A stretch of 64,000 nucleotides of DNA from Burkholderia sp. NRF60-BP8 (GTDB lineage: Bacteria > Pseudomonadota > Gammaproteobacteria > Burkholderiales > Burkholderiaceae). The stretch is from contig NZ_CP013372.1 in assembly GCF_001522585.2 (NCBI RefSeq), positions 620,001-684,000 on the forward strand. The letters run 5' to 3'. The notes beneath the pieces are model-generated. The model saw nothing but the letters and a program-made list of their open reading frames with translations. It was not told the origin of the DNA and ran no database searches. Position numbers and translations under genes: made by a program. The number at the start of each line of letters is the position of its first letter. The first letter of the stretch is position 1. This document shows positions 17,650 to 26,235 of the stretch, in pieces.

Positions 17650-18321
17650 ATGGATCAGGATCGATGGAACCAGGTGGATGCGTATTTTTCGGCGACGCTC
17701 GTGCCGTCCGACGCCGTGCTCGACGCCGCGCTGGCGGCGAGCGACGCGGCCGGGCTGCCCGCGATCAACGTCGCGCCGAACCAGGGCAAGCTGTTGCAAC
17801 TGCTCGCGACGATCCGCGGCGCGCGGCGCATCCTCGAAGTCGGCACCCTCGGCGGCTACAGCACGATCTGGCTGGCGCGCGCATTGCCGCCGGGCGGCTC
17901 GCTCGTGACGCTCGAACTGAACCCGGCACACGCGAAGGTCGCGACGCAGAACATCGCGCGCGCCGGGTTCGCGGCGGTCGTGTCGGTGGTGGTCGGCAGT
18001 GCGAAGGACAGCCTGGCGCGGCTCGTCGAGGCCGGGGAGGCGCCGTTCGATTTCGTCTTCATCGATGCGGACAAGGACAACAACGCCGTTTATCTCGACG
18101 CGGCGCTGAAGCTGTCGCGGCCCGGCACGGTGATCGTCGTCGACAACGTCGTGCGAAACGGGCGCGTCGCCGATCCGGGCAATCGCGAGCCGGACGTGGT
18201 TGGCGTGCGCGACGGGTTTGCGCGCCTCGCGGCCGAGCCCGCGCTCATGACGACCGCCGTGCAGACGGTCGGGCAGAAGGGCTGGGACGGATTCTCGATC
18301 TCGATCGTCGGCGCCGCGTGA
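17650..18321 (+). CDS. SAM-dependent O-methyltransferase (COMT/CCoAOMT family)
   Basis: 223 residues. SAM motif I is ILEVGTLGGYSTIWLA (about residues 57-72), followed by LVTLELNPAH. The metal- and catechol-binding signature FVFIDADKDNN (about 137) is followed by GTVIVVDNVVRNG, the pattern of bacterial catechol-type O-methyltransferases. The start at 17650 follows GAGAGGTG; longer in-frame sequence upstream is antisense to metY and is discarded. The substrate cannot be told. The neighbouring MetY suggests only a loose link through methyl-group metabolism. Confidence 0.88.
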   Translation: MDQDRWNQVDAYFSATLVPSDAVLDAALAASDAAGLPAINVAPNQGKLLQLLATIRGARRILEVGTLGGYSTIWLARALPPGGSLVTLELNPAHAKVATQNIARAGFAAVVSVVVGSAKDSLARLVEAGEAPFDFVFIDADKDNNAVYLDAALKLSRPGTVIVVDNVVRNGRVADPGNREPDVVGVRDGFARLAAEPALMTTAVQTVGQKGWDGFSISIVGAA

Positions 18322-18330
18322 CGTGACGCG

Positions 18331-19482
18331 TCAGTGCGGGCTGCCGGCCGCGTCGGCCCGGCGATACAGGCGCGGCCATCGAGCCTGGAACAGGCCGTTG
18401 CAGGTGCTGTGCGTGGCGAGGCCGTCGAGCACGAAGCGCCGGCCGTCGAAGACCCACGATGCGGTCGAGCCGCAATCGCCGGCGCTGCGCAATCTGACCG
18501 TGCTCGACAGCGTCGCGCGGGCGGCATCGTAGCTGGCGTCGGTCAGCTCGTTCGCGAACGACGCCGAATCGAGGCCCGCGCTCGCGTTCTCGCCGAAATT
18601 CATCGCGGCCGGCATGTACGGCGCGGTGCGGCGCACGCGATACCACAGGTCGGTGTGGTTATACAGGCTGCTGGTCTGGCACGGGATCGCGACGAGCGCC
18701 TCGTCGGACGAGATCGCGACGGCGCGCGACGCTTTCCTGCGGTCGCTCGCCGACATTTCGTCTTCGACCTCGGCCGCGCATTGCTTCACGTCGGCGCCGA
18801 ATTTCGCGAGCACCGCATCGACGAGCGGACGCTGTTCGGCGCTCGACAGGGTCGAGTCGGCCGGCGGCGCGGGCGTGATCGCGGGCGGCAACGCGGGCGC
18901 GGCCGGCACCGACGACGCAGGCCGGGCGCCGGGGCGCGACAGCGCCGTGACCGTGCCGACGCGGCCCTGCGTATCGTCGATCAGCAGCAACGCGGCATTC
19001 AATCCCGACAACGGCGTACGCGCGGCGGGCGCCGATGCCGGATCGCCGAGGCTCAGCAGTTGGGCATTACGCGCTGCGGCGAGCCACGCGGCCACCGTGG
19101 CCGGATCGTCGGTCCGGAGCCGGAACGGGCGGGCTTCGTCGTCGGTCTTGTCGCCGAACGTATGCCATTGCGCCGGCATCGCATCGAACGGTCGGCCGTC
19201 GACGCGGGCCGTGCGCAAGTCGATCGGCGCCGATGCGTAAAGGTCGAGCGACGGTTGCGCGTCCGGGCCGGCGTCGCGCGTCACGCGCAGGATCAGGCCG
19301 GCGCGTGCATCGTCGATATCGTCGGCGTGACTTTCCGCGATACAGCGATTGCCGTTGTCGCAGACGACCGACCAGCTCTTGAACTCGCGTTCGACTGGCG
19401 GCCGCGACAGCGGACGGGCGTGCGTGACGATCGGGGAAGCGGCGAGGAGGGCGGCGACGGCGAGCGAAAAACGGTGCGACAT
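18331..19482 (-). CDS. DUF1176 periplasmic protein
   Basis: 383 residues: signal peptide MSHRFSLAVAALLAASPIVTHA, then REFKSWSVVCDNGNRCIAE, the opening pattern of DUF1176, in which a Cys pair resembles the invasion-associated protein B fold. The C-terminal half repeats the theme with ELTDASYDAARATLSS and CGSTASWVFDGRRFVLDG. A proline/alanine linker lies near the middle. Start at 19482 is chosen because it gives a clean signal peptide; the frame continues 94 codons upstream without sense. Function unknown. It converges with the O-methyltransferase, with only nine bases between the stops. Confidence 0.85.
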   Translation of the reverse strand: MSHRFSLAVAALLAASPIVTHARPLSRPPVEREFKSWSVVCDNGNRCIAESHADDIDDARAGLILRVTRDAGPDAQPSLDLYASAPIDLRTARVDGRPFDAMPAQWHTFGDKTDDEARPFRLRTDDPATVAAWLAAARNAQLLSLGDPASAPAARTPLSGLNAALLLIDDTQGRVGTVTALSRPGARPASSVPAAPALPPAITPAPPADSTLSSAEQRPLVDAVLAKFGADVKQCAAEVEDEMSASDRRKASRAVAISSDEALVAIPCQTSSLYNHTDLWYRVRRTAPYMPAAMNFGENASAGLDSASFANELTDASYDAARATLSSTVRLRSAGDCGSTASWVFDGRRFVLDGLATHSTCNGLFQARWPRLYRRADAAGSPH

Positions 19483-19807
19483 GGCGGTTCGAATCGACTG
19501 GGAGGAGGCGGGCGGAGGATGCCGGACTGCAAGCGCATCGTCAGCAAGCGGTGCAGGTCGAGTGCAGTGGCGCGAACGGCATCCAGTATACCGCTGCAAC
19601 GCGGAGGAACGATGTGACGAAACGGTGCGCGGGCACGCACGTGGCCGATCGACGCGCAAGCGGCGCGATGCCGGCAGCCACCGCGCCGTTCGTTTCATCG
19701 ACTGCCGGCCGCGCCGTGTCGGACGGTCGCGCCGCACGATCCGGGATGCGTATGCGGTGAGCACGCTGCCCGCCGCCAGCGCAATCGACGTACCCGCGCA
19801 CCCGCGC
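19483..19807. other. Intergenic stretch, 325 bases
   Basis: It lies between the DUF1176 start and the 3' end of the methyltransferase gene. It contains a TATACT hexamer on the minus strand near 19586-19591, which could be the -10 element for the DUF1176 gene. No convincing gene, repeat or RNA was seen. Confidence 0.4.
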
Positions 19808-20560
19808 TCACGCGCGGCAGATCGCGATGATCTCCGCGCTGGTCGCTTCGTCGAACGGAGCGTGGTCCCAGTCGCCGCGCCAGTCGGCCGACGCGAAACC
19901 GGCGGCCGCCACGCGCGCTTGCAATTCGGCGTGCGCGATGAAACGCAGCCGGCTCGTATTCGTCAGCACCGTGTCGTCGCGGTGGAAGCGGTAGTGCGTG
20001 CCGAACGTCACGATCGCGCCGTCGATCGCCCGCACCGCGTGATGGAGATCGACGATGCCGAACGCGTGCGATTCGACGCTGCGTGCCGACTGCGCGGGCG
20101 TCCATGCCCGCCACGGTTCGGTGCGCGGGTTGCGGGTATCGAACAGGAAGCGGCCGCCGCCGGCGAGCACGCGCCGCACGCCGTGCAGCGTCGCGTCGAT
20201 GGCGTCGTCGGTCAGCAGGCACTGGAACGCGTGCCCGGTCATCACGACCGCATCGAACGGTGCACCGGGCGGCAGGCCGTCGAGTGCGCACGCGAACCAG
20301 CGCACGGCGTCGGCGCCCGGCTGGCGTCGCGCGTAATCGATCATCGCCGAAGCGGGATCGATCCCGACGACGTCATGCCCGGCCGTCGCGAGCCGTCGGG
20401 CGAACGTGCCGGTGCCGCAGCCGAGATCGAGGATGCGTTGCGGGGCGGCGCCGATCTCGGCGGCGTAGAACGCGAAGTCCCGGTCGCCGGCGTTGAACAG
20501 GTCGTATACCGCGACGAGGCGCGGGTCGGTGTAGAGCAGGTCCGCGCCGGCGGGCGTCAT
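19808..20560 (-). CDS. Class I SAM-dependent methyltransferase
   Basis: 250 residues. Motif I is ILDLGCGTGTFARRLA (about residues 43-58), followed by DVVGIDPASAMIDYAR; motif post-I and the acidic loop are normal. DAVVMTGHAFQCLLTDDAI is the motif II region. It resembles the methyltransf_25/UbiE-like group of small-molecule methyltransferases. The C-terminal third (HYRFHRDDTVLTNTSRLRF) is typical of a SAM-MT subgroup with no known substrate. It lies 13 bases after the LysE exporter gene in the same direction and is probably co-transcribed. Confidence 0.85.
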   Translation of the reverse strand: MTPAGADLLYTDPRLVAVYDLFNAGDRDFAFYAAEIGAAPQRILDLGCGTGTFARRLATAGHDVVGIDPASAMIDYARRQPGADAVRWFACALDGLPPGAPFDAVVMTGHAFQCLLTDDAIDATLHGVRRVLAGGGRFLFDTRNPRTEPWRAWTPAQSARSVESHAFGIVDLHHAVRAIDGAIVTFGTHYRFHRDDTVLTNTSRLRFIAHAELQARVAAAGFASADWRGDWDHAPFDEATSAEIIAICRA

Positions 20561-20573
20561 ACGCTCGCGCGCA

Positions 20574-21200
20574 TCAGCGCTGCTGCACGGCCACGCGCAG
20601 CCCGAGCGCGATGAAGATCGAACCGATGATCTTGCCCTGCCAGCGCGTGAGCCACGTGAGCCGCTTCACGATGCGGCCGAGCGGGCGGATCGAGCACGCG
20701 ATCAGCGTCGTATAGAGCGAGCTGAGCACGACGAAGATCAGCCCGAGCACCGCGAACTGCACGAACGTCGAGCCGCGCTCCGGATGCACGAACTGCGGCA
20801 TGAACGCGAGAAAGAACAGCGCGGTTTTCGGATTCAGCACTTCGGCGGGAATCGCCTGCAGGTACGCCTTGAACGGCGTGACGGGCGACACCTGCGGCAG
20901 CGACGGATCGGCCGCCTTTTCCAGCAGCGCGCGCACGCCGAGATAGATCAGGTACGCGGCGCCGGCCAGCTTCACGACGTTGAACGCGAGCGCCGACGTC
21001 ATCAGCAGTGCGGACAATCCGACGGCCGCGAACAGCGTGTGCACGAAGTCGCCGCTCGCGACGCCGAGGCCGGTCAGGATGCCGGTCTTGCGACCGCCCT
21101 GTACGGTGCGGCTCAGCACGAGCAGCACGGCGGGGCCGGGGATCAGGAACAGGCCCAGGACGACGGCCGTGAAGGTGGTCAGCGTGGTCAGGTCGAACAT
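20574..21200 (-). CDS. LysE-family amino acid / metabolite exporter
   Basis: 208 residues, six predicted helices: FTAVVLGLFLIPGPAVLLVLSR carries the PGP signature near residue 22. GVASGDFVHTLFAAVGLSALL and IYLGVRALL are typical of the RhtB/LysE family, inner-membrane exporters of amino acids such as threonine, homoserine or lysine. It is divergent from an AraC regulator gene, which is a common arrangement for exporter control. The start at 21200 is the only one giving the family N-terminus. Confidence 0.9.
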   Translation of the reverse strand: MFDLTTLTTFTAVVLGLFLIPGPAVLLVLSRTVQGGRKTGILTGLGVASGDFVHTLFAAVGLSALLMTSALAFNVVKLAGAAYLIYLGVRALLEKAADPSLPQVSPVTPFKAYLQAIPAEVLNPKTALFFLAFMPQFVHPERGSTFVQFAVLGLIFVVLSSLYTTLIACSIRPLGRIVKRLTWLTRWQGKIIGSIFIALGLRVAVQQR

Positions 21201-21365
21201 GGCGGCTCCGGCAGGTTGGCGCAGCGACAGGGGATCGCCGCATTGTATTCGGTTCGTCGCGCGCCCGCAGACGCCGCGTCGAACCGCACGGCTGCGCCGG
21301 CGCCTTTCTGGTATAAGCACGAAAGGACGCGTCGGCGTCCGGCCTTTTCCACAGCTTGTCGTTCC

Positions 21366-22166
21366 ATGCGCGACCTTCCACCGATGACCGATCCCGCCGC
21401 GGACGCCGACGTCTATCACGTGCCGCGTCCGCTCGTGGTGTTCGGCGGCTCGGTCGTCGAGCCCGAATGGCGGCTGGAGCGGCACAGCCATCGTCAGGCG
21501 CAACTGCTCTACACGCTGAGCGGCGTCGTCTATTGCGAGATCGACGGCGGCGTGTGGAGCGCACCGCCGCAATGCACGGTCTGGATTCCGGGCGACGTCC
21601 CGCATGCGGCGCGCGGCTCGGCCGGCGCGACCTTCTACGCGGTCCTGGTCGAACCCGACGCGGCGCTCGACCTGCCCACGCGCTGCTGCACGCTGGCCGT
21701 GTCGCCGCTGTTGCGCGAGCTGCTGCTGAAGGCGGCCAGCTTCCCGAACCTGTACGACGTCGACGGGCCGCAAGGGCGGCTGGTGGCGACGCTGCTCGAC
21801 GAACTCGTCGCGGCGCCTGTCGAAGACTTGTACCTGCCGATGCCGGCCGATCGCCGGCTGCGCAAGCTGATCGACCATCTGCTCGACGATCCGGCCGACA
21901 AGTCGCCGCTGCCCGAACTCGCACGGCGCGCGGGCATCAGCGAGCGCAGCCTCACGCGGCTCGCGACGAAGGAGCTCGGGATGAGCCTCGGCGACTGGCG
22001 CCGGCGGCTGCACGTCGCGCTGTCGCTGCGGATGCTGACGACCGGCCGCCGCGTGCATCAGATCGCGATCGATCTCGGCTACGAGAGCGCGAGTAGCTTC
22101 GTCACGATGTTCCGCAAGGCGACCGGCAAGTCGCCCACGCAATTCCTGACCGACCGGCAACGCTGA
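21366..22166 (+). CDS. AraC-family transcriptional regulator
   Basis: 266 residues. An N-terminal cupin-like effector domain (HSHRQAQLLYTLSGVVYCEI, WIPGDVPHAA) is followed by two helix-turn-helix motifs at about 175-262 (LARRAGISERSLTRLATKELG and IAIDLGYESASSFVTMFRKATG). The layout is that of the short, cupin-type AraC group. It is divergent from the LysE exporter and probably controls it. Start at 21366 or 21384 (MTDPAAD) cannot be decided. Confidence 0.9.
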   Translation: MRDLPPMTDPAADADVYHVPRPLVVFGGSVVEPEWRLERHSHRQAQLLYTLSGVVYCEIDGGVWSAPPQCTVWIPGDVPHAARGSAGATFYAVLVEPDAALDLPTRCCTLAVSPLLRELLLKAASFPNLYDVDGPQGRLVATLLDELVAAPVEDLYLPMPADRRLRKLIDHLLDDPADKSPLPELARRAGISERSLTRLATKELGMSLGDWRRRLHVALSLRMLTTGRRVHQIAIDLGYESASSFVTMFRKATGKSPTQFLTDRQR

Positions 22167-22257
22167 ACAGCCGGACTGCGCACCCCCGCACGTTTGGCCG
22201 GATCGAGAAAGCAGTTGGCCGGAATGAGAAATGACGCATGAGGCCTCGCTCCATAGA

Positions 22258-22274
22258 ATGAGAATCGTTCTCAT
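22258..22274 (+). promoter_or_regulatory. Fur-box-like palindrome
   Basis: ATGAGAA-TCG-TTCTCAT, a perfect 7-3-7 inverted repeat closely matching the GAGAATnATTCTC core of known Fur sites in beta- and gamma-proteobacteria. It lies just upstream of the Shine-Dalgarno of the 139-residue gene at 22287, where a bound repressor would block transcription. Confidence 0.65.
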
Positions 22275-22286
22275 CTGGAGGTCGAC

Positions 22287-22706
22287 ATGCAAATCGTCAC
22301 GACTGAATTCCCGTTTGTCTGGCTGCGTTACAGCGGCTCGCCCCCCACCGATCCCGCCCGCCTGATCGCCGAACTCGACGTGTTGCTCGCGCGCCGCGAA
22401 CGTTTCGTTCTGCTGACCGACGATGCGCCGTCCGGCGACGATCGCGCCGACAACGATCACGAGATACGCAAGCAGCTCGCGAAATGGAGCAAGGCCAACC
22501 GCGCGCTGTCGCGCGAATGGATCCCGGGGATGATCGCGATCGAGCCCGATGCCGCGCGGCGCATGGCGCTCGATGCTTTTTCGGGCGCCTTCGAGAAGGT
22601 CTGGGGGTATCCGCTGAATGCGGCCGCGAGCCGCGACGACGCGCTGGCGCTCGCGCAACGGCTGCTGGCCGAACCGGCGCGCAGCATCGCGGCGGCGAAC
22701 GCCTGA
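22287..22706 (+). CDS. Small cytoplasmic protein, probably iron-regulated
   Basis: 139 residues, no signal peptide or membrane segment. It begins MQIVTTEFPFVWLRYSGSPP and has the motif LARRERFVLLTDDAPSGDD, then an Arg/Lys/Trp-rich central helix (EIRKQLAKWSKANRALSREW) and a C-terminal alpha-helical part. No family was recognised; the alternation of strands and helices is loosely STAS-like. A strong TGGAGG lies 6-12 bases before the ATG. The Fur-like palindrome at 22258 overlaps the expected promoter or leader, so expression during iron starvation is predicted. Confidence 0.75.
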   Translation: MQIVTTEFPFVWLRYSGSPPTDPARLIAELDVLLARRERFVLLTDDAPSGDDRADNDHEIRKQLAKWSKANRALSREWIPGMIAIEPDAARRMALDAFSGAFEKVWGYPLNAAASRDDALALAQRLLAEPARSIAAANA

Positions 22707-22808
22707 TCCGACGGCGGCGCGGCCCGCGCGGCTTGCGTCGACATCGGCACGCAGGCGCAGTGCGCGAACGCGCGCTGCGGCATATCGCAACCACGCAGAG
22801 GTGTTGGG

Positions 22809-23756
22809 GTGGACAATCCGATCCGCGCGATGCGCATCTTCACGCGCATCGTCGAAATGAACAGCTTTACGCGCGCGGCGCAGGCGCTCGGCATGCCGTT
22901 GCTGGTGCGCACGACGCGCGCGTTGCGGGCGACGCCCGAAGGCGACGCGTACTACCGGCGCTGCGTCAGCATCACGGCGGACGTCGACGAACTCGAAGCC
23001 AGCATCCGCGGCGCCGCGCTGCGTCCGAGCGGGCCGCTGCGTGTCGAGTTGCCGGCGTCGGTGGCGGGCGCGATCGTGTTGCCGGCGCTCGGCGAATTCA
23101 ACGCACGGCATCCCGATCTCGAACTGATGCTCGCCATGGCCGGGCGCGCGGTCGATCGTATCGGCGACGCGATCGACTGCAGCATCCGGCTCGGTGCGCT
23201 GCCCGATTCGTCGCTCGTCGCGCGCCGGCTCGGCGCGCTCGAGCGCGTGACGTGCGCGAGCCCCGCGTATCTCGACCGCTTCGGCGTGCCGCGCACGCCC
23301 GACGAGCTGGGCGCGCATCGCGCGGTAGGCGCGTCGCACGTATCCGGCCAGCGTCCGGCCGAGCTCGAGTTTGTGGTGGACGACGCGGTGCGCAAGGTGC
23401 GGCTCGACGGCATCGTCGGCGTGGACGACGAGCAGGCGTATCTCGCCTGCGGCGTGCACGGCCTCGGGCTGATCCAGCCGACGCGCGTTGCCGCGCAGCC
23501 GCTGATCGAGGCCGGGCGATTGCGGGAGGTGCTGCCGCGCTGGCAACCCGATGCGCTCGCCGTGTCGGCCGTCTACGTGAAGCGCCCGCATGTATCGCCC
23601 GGCGTGCGCGCGTTCGTCGACTGGATCGCCGAGCGTTTCGTGCAGGCCGTGAAGGAACACATGGGGCTGGCGCCGGTGGGGGCGACGGGGTGGCGGCCGG
23701 CGCAGGAAGTCGTCGCTGCGTGCGACCGTTATGGCGGACTGGTAGCGGCGGCCTGA
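22809..23756 (+). CDS. LysR-family regulator lacking its recognition helix
   Basis: 315 residues from GTG 22809. The N-terminus reads as a LysR helix-turn-helix (MRIFTRIVEMNSFTRAAQALGMP) but jumps directly to LLVRTTRALRATPEG, the wing. About 24 residues that normally hold the recognition helix and start of the linker helix are absent, at about base 22898. The reading frame is kept, and the effector-binding domain (90-300) looks intact. The product should not bind DNA normally. It may be an inactivated gene, a dominant-negative partner of a paralogue, or a sequence error. A short C-terminal extension after residue 290 is unusual. It converges with the DmlR-like gene. Confidence 0.8.
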   Translation: MDNPIRAMRIFTRIVEMNSFTRAAQALGMPLLVRTTRALRATPEGDAYYRRCVSITADVDELEASIRGAALRPSGPLRVELPASVAGAIVLPALGEFNARHPDLELMLAMAGRAVDRIGDAIDCSIRLGALPDSSLVARRLGALERVTCASPAYLDRFGVPRTPDELGAHRAVGASHVSGQRPAELEFVVDDAVRKVRLDGIVGVDDEQAYLACGVHGLGLIQPTRVAAQPLIEAGRLREVLPRWQPDALAVSAVYVKRPHVSPGVRAFVDWIAERFVQAVKEHMGLAPVGATGWRPAQEVVAACDRYGGLVAAA

Positions 23757-23835
23757 CGGCGGTATGTGGCCGGCAAGCCGTCAAGCGGTTGCGAGGCGGA
23801 ATGCACGGGCCATCCGGTACGGATCGAAGAATGTC

Positions 23836-23874
23836 AATATTTTGGCGATGCAATGCGAAATCGGCCAAAATATT
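23836..23874. terminator. AT-rich inverted repeat between convergent genes
   Basis: AATATTTTGGC and GCCAAAATATT, perfect 11-base arms with a 17-base spacer, followed by TTTT on the plus strand. It is a probable two-way terminator for the converging regulator genes at 22809 and 23991. The weak A-T stem base is unusual for this GC-rich genome. Confidence 0.5.
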
Positions 23875-23990
23875 TTCCTCATATGCCGCACGGTCAGCCG
23901 TGCAGCCGCACACGGCGAGCCGGAGGCGTGCGGGTGCCCGCAGCATCGCGCACCGACAGGCCGTCCCGCACGGCGTGTGGAGCCCGCGCG

Positions 23991-24923
23991 TTACACCACC
24001 CTGAATCGCCCCAATTCTTCCGCCAGAAAATCGACGAACGCGCGAATTCGCGCCGACATCTGGTGACGCTGCGCATATACCGCGTAGATATCGGCGCTCG
24101 ACGTTTCATGATCCGGCAGCACGACCACCAGCCGCCCGTCGGCGAGATAGTCGCGCAGATCCCATTCCGCGCGCATCAGGATCCCGTGCCCGTCGAGCGC
24201 CCACTTCACCGCGATTTCGCCGTCGTTCGTCGTCAGGTTGCCGTTGATCCGCACGGCTTCCGTGCGGCGGGCCGCGCCGCGCCCGCTCGTCAAGCGCCAC
24301 ACGCCGTAACCTTCGTCGCCCTGCCGGATGCCGATGCAGTTGTGCCGCGTCAGGTCGTGCGGCGTGCCGGGCGTCCCGTGCCGCGCGAGATACACGGGCG
24401 CCGCGCACAGTAGCCGGCGGTTCGGCGCGAGCCGCCGCGCGACGACGCGCGTGTCGGGCGGTTCGCCGAAGCGGACGCACACGTCGAACGCATCGTCGGT
24501 GAGCGGCGGCGGCATCACCGACAGCTGCAGCTGCACTGACACTTCCGGATAGCGCGCGACGAAGCGCGAGATCGCCGGGCCGACGTGGCTGCGCCCGAAG
24601 CCGAGCGTCGCATTCACGCGTAGCAGGCCCTTCGGCCGCTGCTTTGCGCTGCCGAGCAATTCTCCGAGTTCGTCCATCTGGTCGAGGATCCGGCGCGCGT
24701 ATTCCAAGTACACATCGCCTTCGGGTGTCAGCATCATCCGCCGCGTCGTGCGATTGACGAGCGTCACGCCCGCACGCCGCTCCATCTGCGTGAGCCGCTT
24801 GCTGACGGCCGCCGCGGTCAGCCCGAGCTCGCGCGCGGCCGCGCTCAGGCTGCCCGAAGCGGCCAGCGTCGAGAAGAAGCCGAGATCGGCCGGCTGGACG
24901 GTATCCGCCATGACGGGATTCAT
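23991..24923 (-). CDS. LysR-family regulator, DmlR-like
   Basis: 310 residues. A complete helix-turn-helix (ASGSLSAAARELGLTAAAVSKRLTQMERRAGVTLVNRTTR) is followed by a LysR effector domain with VCVRFGEPPDTRVVARRLAPN. It is divergent from a tartrate/D-malate dehydrogenase gene 96 bases away, the same arrangement as dmlR-dmlA, and probably activates that gene in the presence of the substrate. Start 24923 or the ATG at 24911 (MADTVQ) are both possible. The intergenic region has AT-rich stretches (TTGAAGTTAAAGATGC) suitable for a LysR site. Confidence 0.88.
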   Translation of the reverse strand: MNPVMADTVQPADLGFFSTLAASGSLSAAARELGLTAAAVSKRLTQMERRAGVTLVNRTTRRMMLTPEGDVYLEYARRILDQMDELGELLGSAKQRPKGLLRVNATLGFGRSHVGPAISRFVARYPEVSVQLQLSVMPPPLTDDAFDVCVRFGEPPDTRVVARRLAPNRRLLCAAPVYLARHGTPGTPHDLTRHNCIGIRQGDEGYGVWRLTSGRGAARRTEAVRINGNLTTNDGEIAVKWALDGHGILMRAEWDLRDYLADGRLVVVLPDHETSSADIYAVYAQRHQMSARIRAFVDFLAEELGRFRVV

Positions 24924-25019
24924 GAATTGAAGTTAAAGATGCTTTGAGTATAGCCCCGGTTTCTGCACTACTGGTTCGGTAAAGTGCGTTCACGCTTACG
25001 ATCAATCGAGGATGTCCGC

Positions 25020-26102
25020 ATGAAGACCTACCGTATCGCAACGATTCCCGGCGACGGCATCGGCAAGGAAGTGGTGCCTGCGGCCAAGCAGGTGCTGGCA
25101 GCGCTCGCCCGCGGCAGCGACCGCTTCGCGTTCGAGTTCGAGGATTTCGACTGGGGCGCCGACTACTACCGCCAGCACGGTGCGATGATGCCGGCCGACG
25201 GTCTCGACGCGCTGCGCGGCAAGGACGCGATCCTGTTCGGCTCCACAGGCGACCCGGACGTGCCCGACCACGTGACGCTCTGGGGGCTGCGCCTGAAGAT
25301 CTGCCAGGGCTTCGACCAGTACGCGAACGTGCGCCCGACACGCATCCTGCCGGGCATCGACGCGCCGCTGAAGCGCTGCGGGCCGGACGACCTGAACTGG
25401 GTGATCGTCCGCGAGAACTCGGAAGGCGAGTACGCGGGCGTCGGCGGGCGCGTGCACCAAGGCCATCCGATCGAGGCTGCGACCGACGTGTCGATCCTCA
25501 CGCGCGCCGGCGTCGAACGCATCATGCGTTTCGCGTTCCGGCTCGCGCAGTCGCGGCCGCGCAAGCTGCTGACCGTGATCACGAAGAGCAACGCACAGCG
25601 GCACGCGATGGTGATGTGGGACGAGATCGCGAAGCAGATCGCGCAGGAGTTTCCCGACGTGACATGGGACAAGGAGCTCGTCGATGCGGCGACCGCGCGC
25701 ATGGTCAACCGGCCGGCGTCGCTCGACACGATCGTTGCGACTAACCTGCACGCGGACATTCTCAGCGATCTCGCCGCCGCGCTCGCGGGCAGCCTCGGCA
25801 TCGCGCCGACCGGCAACATCGATCCCGAGCGCCGCTATCCGTCGATGTTCGAGCCGATCCACGGCTCCGCGTTCGACATCATGGGCAAGGGGCTCGCGAA
25901 TCCGGTCGGCACGTTCTGGTCGGTCGTGATGCTGCTCGATCACCTCGGCGAGACGGAAGCGGCCGCGCGTGTGATGCAGGCGATCGAGACCGTGACGGCC
26001 GACCCGTCGCTGCATACGCGCGACCTCGGCGGCAGCGCGACGACTGTGCAGGTGACGGCGGCCGTCTGCGAGCGCATCGCCAACGCGGCGGTCGCGGCCT
26101 GA
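25020..26102 (+). CDS. Tartrate dehydrogenase / D-malate dehydrogenase (DmlA/TtuC family)
   Basis: 360 residues of the isocitrate/isopropylmalate dehydrogenase fold. The N-terminus IATIPGDGIGKEVVPAAK and the substrate loop LRLKICQGFDQYANVRP are characteristic. VIVRENSEGEYAGVGGRVH, TKSNAQRHAMVMW, and the Mg/substrate Asp cluster in DTIVATNLHADILSDL are followed by the NAD site GSAFDIMGKGLANPVGTF. The family oxidatively decarboxylates D-malate, tartrate or isopropylmalate with Mn/K and NAD. The divergent DmlR-like gene and the downstream ACS-type transporter together suggest tartrate or D-malate use. Start at 25020 follows GAGGATG spacing. Confidence 0.9.
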   Translation: MKTYRIATIPGDGIGKEVVPAAKQVLAALARGSDRFAFEFEDFDWGADYYRQHGAMMPADGLDALRGKDAILFGSTGDPDVPDHVTLWGLRLKICQGFDQYANVRPTRILPGIDAPLKRCGPDDLNWVIVRENSEGEYAGVGGRVHQGHPIEAATDVSILTRAGVERIMRFAFRLAQSRPRKLLTVITKSNAQRHAMVMWDEIAKQIAQEFPDVTWDKELVDAATARMVNRPASLDTIVATNLHADILSDLAAALAGSLGIAPTGNIDPERRYPSMFEPIHGSAFDIMGKGLANPVGTFWSVVMLLDHLGETEAAARVMQAIETVTADPSLHTRDLGGSATTVQVTAAVCERIANAAVAA

Positions 26103-26235
26103 CGGCGCCGCCCGTTCGCTTCACTCGCGCATTTTTTCTGTCCGCGACTCGCGCATCCGACGCGAGCCGGGCGGCGGCCGGCGCCGATGGTCCACCGACC
26201 GACGGCGCACGGCCCGACCTCGAAGGAGGAGACAC

